From NCBI GenBank assembly GCA_031263265.1, contig JAISGE010000079.1, forward strand, positions 1 to 5,325: a stretch of DNA of 5,325 nt, read 5' to 3'. A program made the position numbers and the translations under genes. Each line of letters opens with the position of its first letter. Position 1 is the first letter of the stretch. The notes under the pieces were generated by a model, which searched no databases, was not told the origin of the DNA, and saw nothing but the letters and a program-made list of their open reading frames with translations. Below, in pieces: positions 4,648 to 5,325 of the stretch. The stretch comes from Treponema sp. (GTDB lineage: Bacteria; Spirochaetota; Spirochaetia; Treponematales; Breznakiellaceae).

Positions 4648-4662
4648 AAGTATGATATACTT
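4648..4662 (+). promoter_or_regulatory. perfect palindrome over the transposase -10 region
   Basis: AAGTAT and ATACTT flank a 3-base centre (GAT). The element contains two -10-like boxes, TATGAT (4651-4656) and TATACT (4656-4661). No good -35 box is seen. It may be a weak promoter with an operator-like symmetry. Confidence 0.4.
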
Positions 4663-4664
4663 GC

Positions 4665-4687
4665 GGTATCCCAGAGGAGGGGATACC
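4665..4687 (+). promoter_or_regulatory. hairpin presenting the transposase ribosome-binding site in its loop
   Basis: GGTATCCC (4665-4672) and GGGATACC (4680-4687) form a perfect 8-bp stem that ends one base before the ATG at 4689. The strong Shine-Dalgarno AGGAGG (4675-4680) occupies the 7-base loop and the first stem base. Such a structure could limit translation of the transposase. Confidence 0.65.
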
Positions 4688-4688
4688 T

Positions 4689-4943
4689 ATGGATACAAAA
4701 GAACGGGAAAAACTCATAACGGACGCTGCAGCGGAATTTGAGGCGGGCCTGCGGTCAAAAGCAGAGCAATTCGAGGCAACCCACGCCGAACGAAAACTGA
4801 CTATCAGCGTCATAGAAACGCTCTGGGGAGAAACCCGGAAGTTGTCAGATGAGATACTCAAGCGGGTCTATGCCGAATTGACTAATGCCAGTGAGGAAAA
4901 GCTGGTACAGGAAAAAAAACAGCTCTCGGGGAAGCGGGAATAA
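4689..4943 (+). CDS. zero-frame product of the insertion sequence (short N-terminal protein)
   Basis: Without a frame shift, translation from ATG 4689 ends at TAA 4941-4943 and gives 84 residues. The protein is highly charged and largely helical by eye (REKLITDAAAEFEAGLRSKA, then VIETLWGETRKLSDEILKRV), like the N-terminal helical part of ISKra4/ISLre2-type transposases. It lacks any catalytic residue. The start is fixed by AGGAGG 8 bases upstream. The short form might act as a regulator, as in other insertion sequences that use frame shifting, which is inference. The last seven codons after the A-run (QLSGKRE) are unique to this product. Confidence 0.7.
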   Translation: MDTKEREKLITDAAAEFEAGLRSKAEQFEATHAERKLTISVIETLWGETRKLSDEILKRVYAELTNASEEKLVQEKKQLSGKRE

Positions 4944-5325
4944 GCGTCCGAAACAAGGGGAAACAGGAACGGCAGATACAGACCACCCAGGGAGTATTGG
5001 AGTTACGGCGGAGCGTCTTGAAAGTACAGCAGGACGGGAATGAGGGCAAGGCGGAACGCAGCCGGGAGATACTGCCACTGGATGAGTATTTACAGATAAG
5101 CGGGCTGCCGTTCAAAATGAGCCCTGAAATGATGGCGGAGACGGCTTTCTTCGGGGTTCATGAAAGCTCCTTTGCGTCAGCCGAACAGATGATCCAAAAA
5201 TACCTGCCCTGTCGGATAAGCGACACCCTTATCCGGGAGGTAACCGAATATGTGGGGAGAAAAGTATTTGAGGAAGACACCCGCCGGGCCAGTCCGATAG
5301 AACAGAACCTGGATAAAATCCCCGA
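4689..5325 (+). CDS. transposase, ISKra4/ISLre2-like, made by a -1 frame shift (partial, 3' end outside)
   Basis: Residues 1-77 are read from 4689 to 4919 and the frame then moves back one base. The second frame is open from 4895 to the window edge, adding at least 135 residues. The A-run 4912-4919 contains an in-frame A AAA AAA heptamer (4913-4919), the classic -1 slippery site. The second part holds TTQGVLELRRSVLKV, then LPLDEYLQISGLPFKMSP, then ASAEQMIQKYLP and ISDTLIREVTEYVGRKVF. This order (a short strand pair, an LPLDE-type motif and a helix-turn-helix-like segment) fits the N-terminal region of ISKra4 and ISLre2/UPF0236 transposases. The CxxC pairs seen in many relatives are absent. 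The catalytic DDE domain should lie to the right. A simple disabling mutation in the A-run remains possible instead of programmed shifting. Confidence 0.65.

Larger units (their letters stand above)
4601..5325 (+). mobile_element. left part of an insertion sequence (ISKra4/ISLre2-like), continuing past the window
   Basis: The region carries the promoter, leader and N-terminal coding part of a transposase. The exact left end cannot be set: it must lie between the tRNA-Cys promoter (to 4600) and the leader palindrome at 4648. No second end or target-site duplication can be seen because the right side is outside the window. The element lies about 40-90 bases from a tRNA gene, whose promoter it leaves intact. 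Confidence 0.6.

Noticed and set aside
4845..5115. Two minus-strand frames of 77 codons over the transposase
   Set aside because: They are antisense to both transposase frames and show only low-complexity Ser/Pro/Arg sequence.
1..5325. CRISPR array or defence operon
   Set aside because: No regularly spaced repeats and no nuclease, helicase, toxin or other defence-type protein is visible.

Overview
The window reads as a stretch of bacterial chromosome, most likely from a spirochaete of the Treponema group, perhaps a termite-gut type. This is an inference from the protein flavour and from small lone genes with short leaders; no marker gene proves it. Most genes have intermediate base composition. 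One gene near the middle-right (about 3520-4052) is visibly AT-rich.

Left part (1-1504): the C-terminal end of a multi-spanning permease (NCS1, CytX-like) runs off the left edge. A tRNA-Leu(UAG) with its own consensus promoter follows. Convergent to the tRNA is a two-gene minus-strand unit, an unrecognised 152-residue protein followed by a MobA/MocA-like nucleotidyltransferase. The two are joined by an ATGA overlap, and the nucleotidyltransferase gene ends inside the tRNA gene, with its stop codon in the anticodon loop.

Middle (1505-3467): three plus-strand genes follow. They are a small LysM-domain protein, a single-stranded DNA-binding protein (SSB) and a DUF1638 protein. The ssb gene has a perfect -10 box, a 5' leader carrying a terminator-like hairpin just before its start codon, and a strong terminator after its stop. 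The start of the DUF1638 gene lies inside a perfect inverted repeat.

Right part (3468-5325): an AT-rich gene for a small exported or membrane protein has its own promoter and an 8-bp inverted repeat upstream. It is followed by about 440 bases without a gene, which begin with a strong minus-strand terminator and contain GC-rich structured sequence and short AT-rich direct repeats. A minus-strand tRNA-Cys(GCA) with a near-consensus promoter comes next. The window ends inside an insertion sequence whose transposase resembles the ISKra4/ISLre2 group. Its reading frame is split: a 77-codon first part enters the second part by a -1 shift at an in-frame A AAA AAA slippery site. Its ribosome-binding site sits in the loop of a perfect 8-bp hairpin.

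There is no single operon-encoded system here. The interest lies in the small regulatory structures and gene overlaps: the tRNA/nucleotidyltransferase overlap, the ssb leader hairpin, the candidate programmed frameshift and translational hairpin of the insertion sequence, and the structured stretch after the AT-rich gene.
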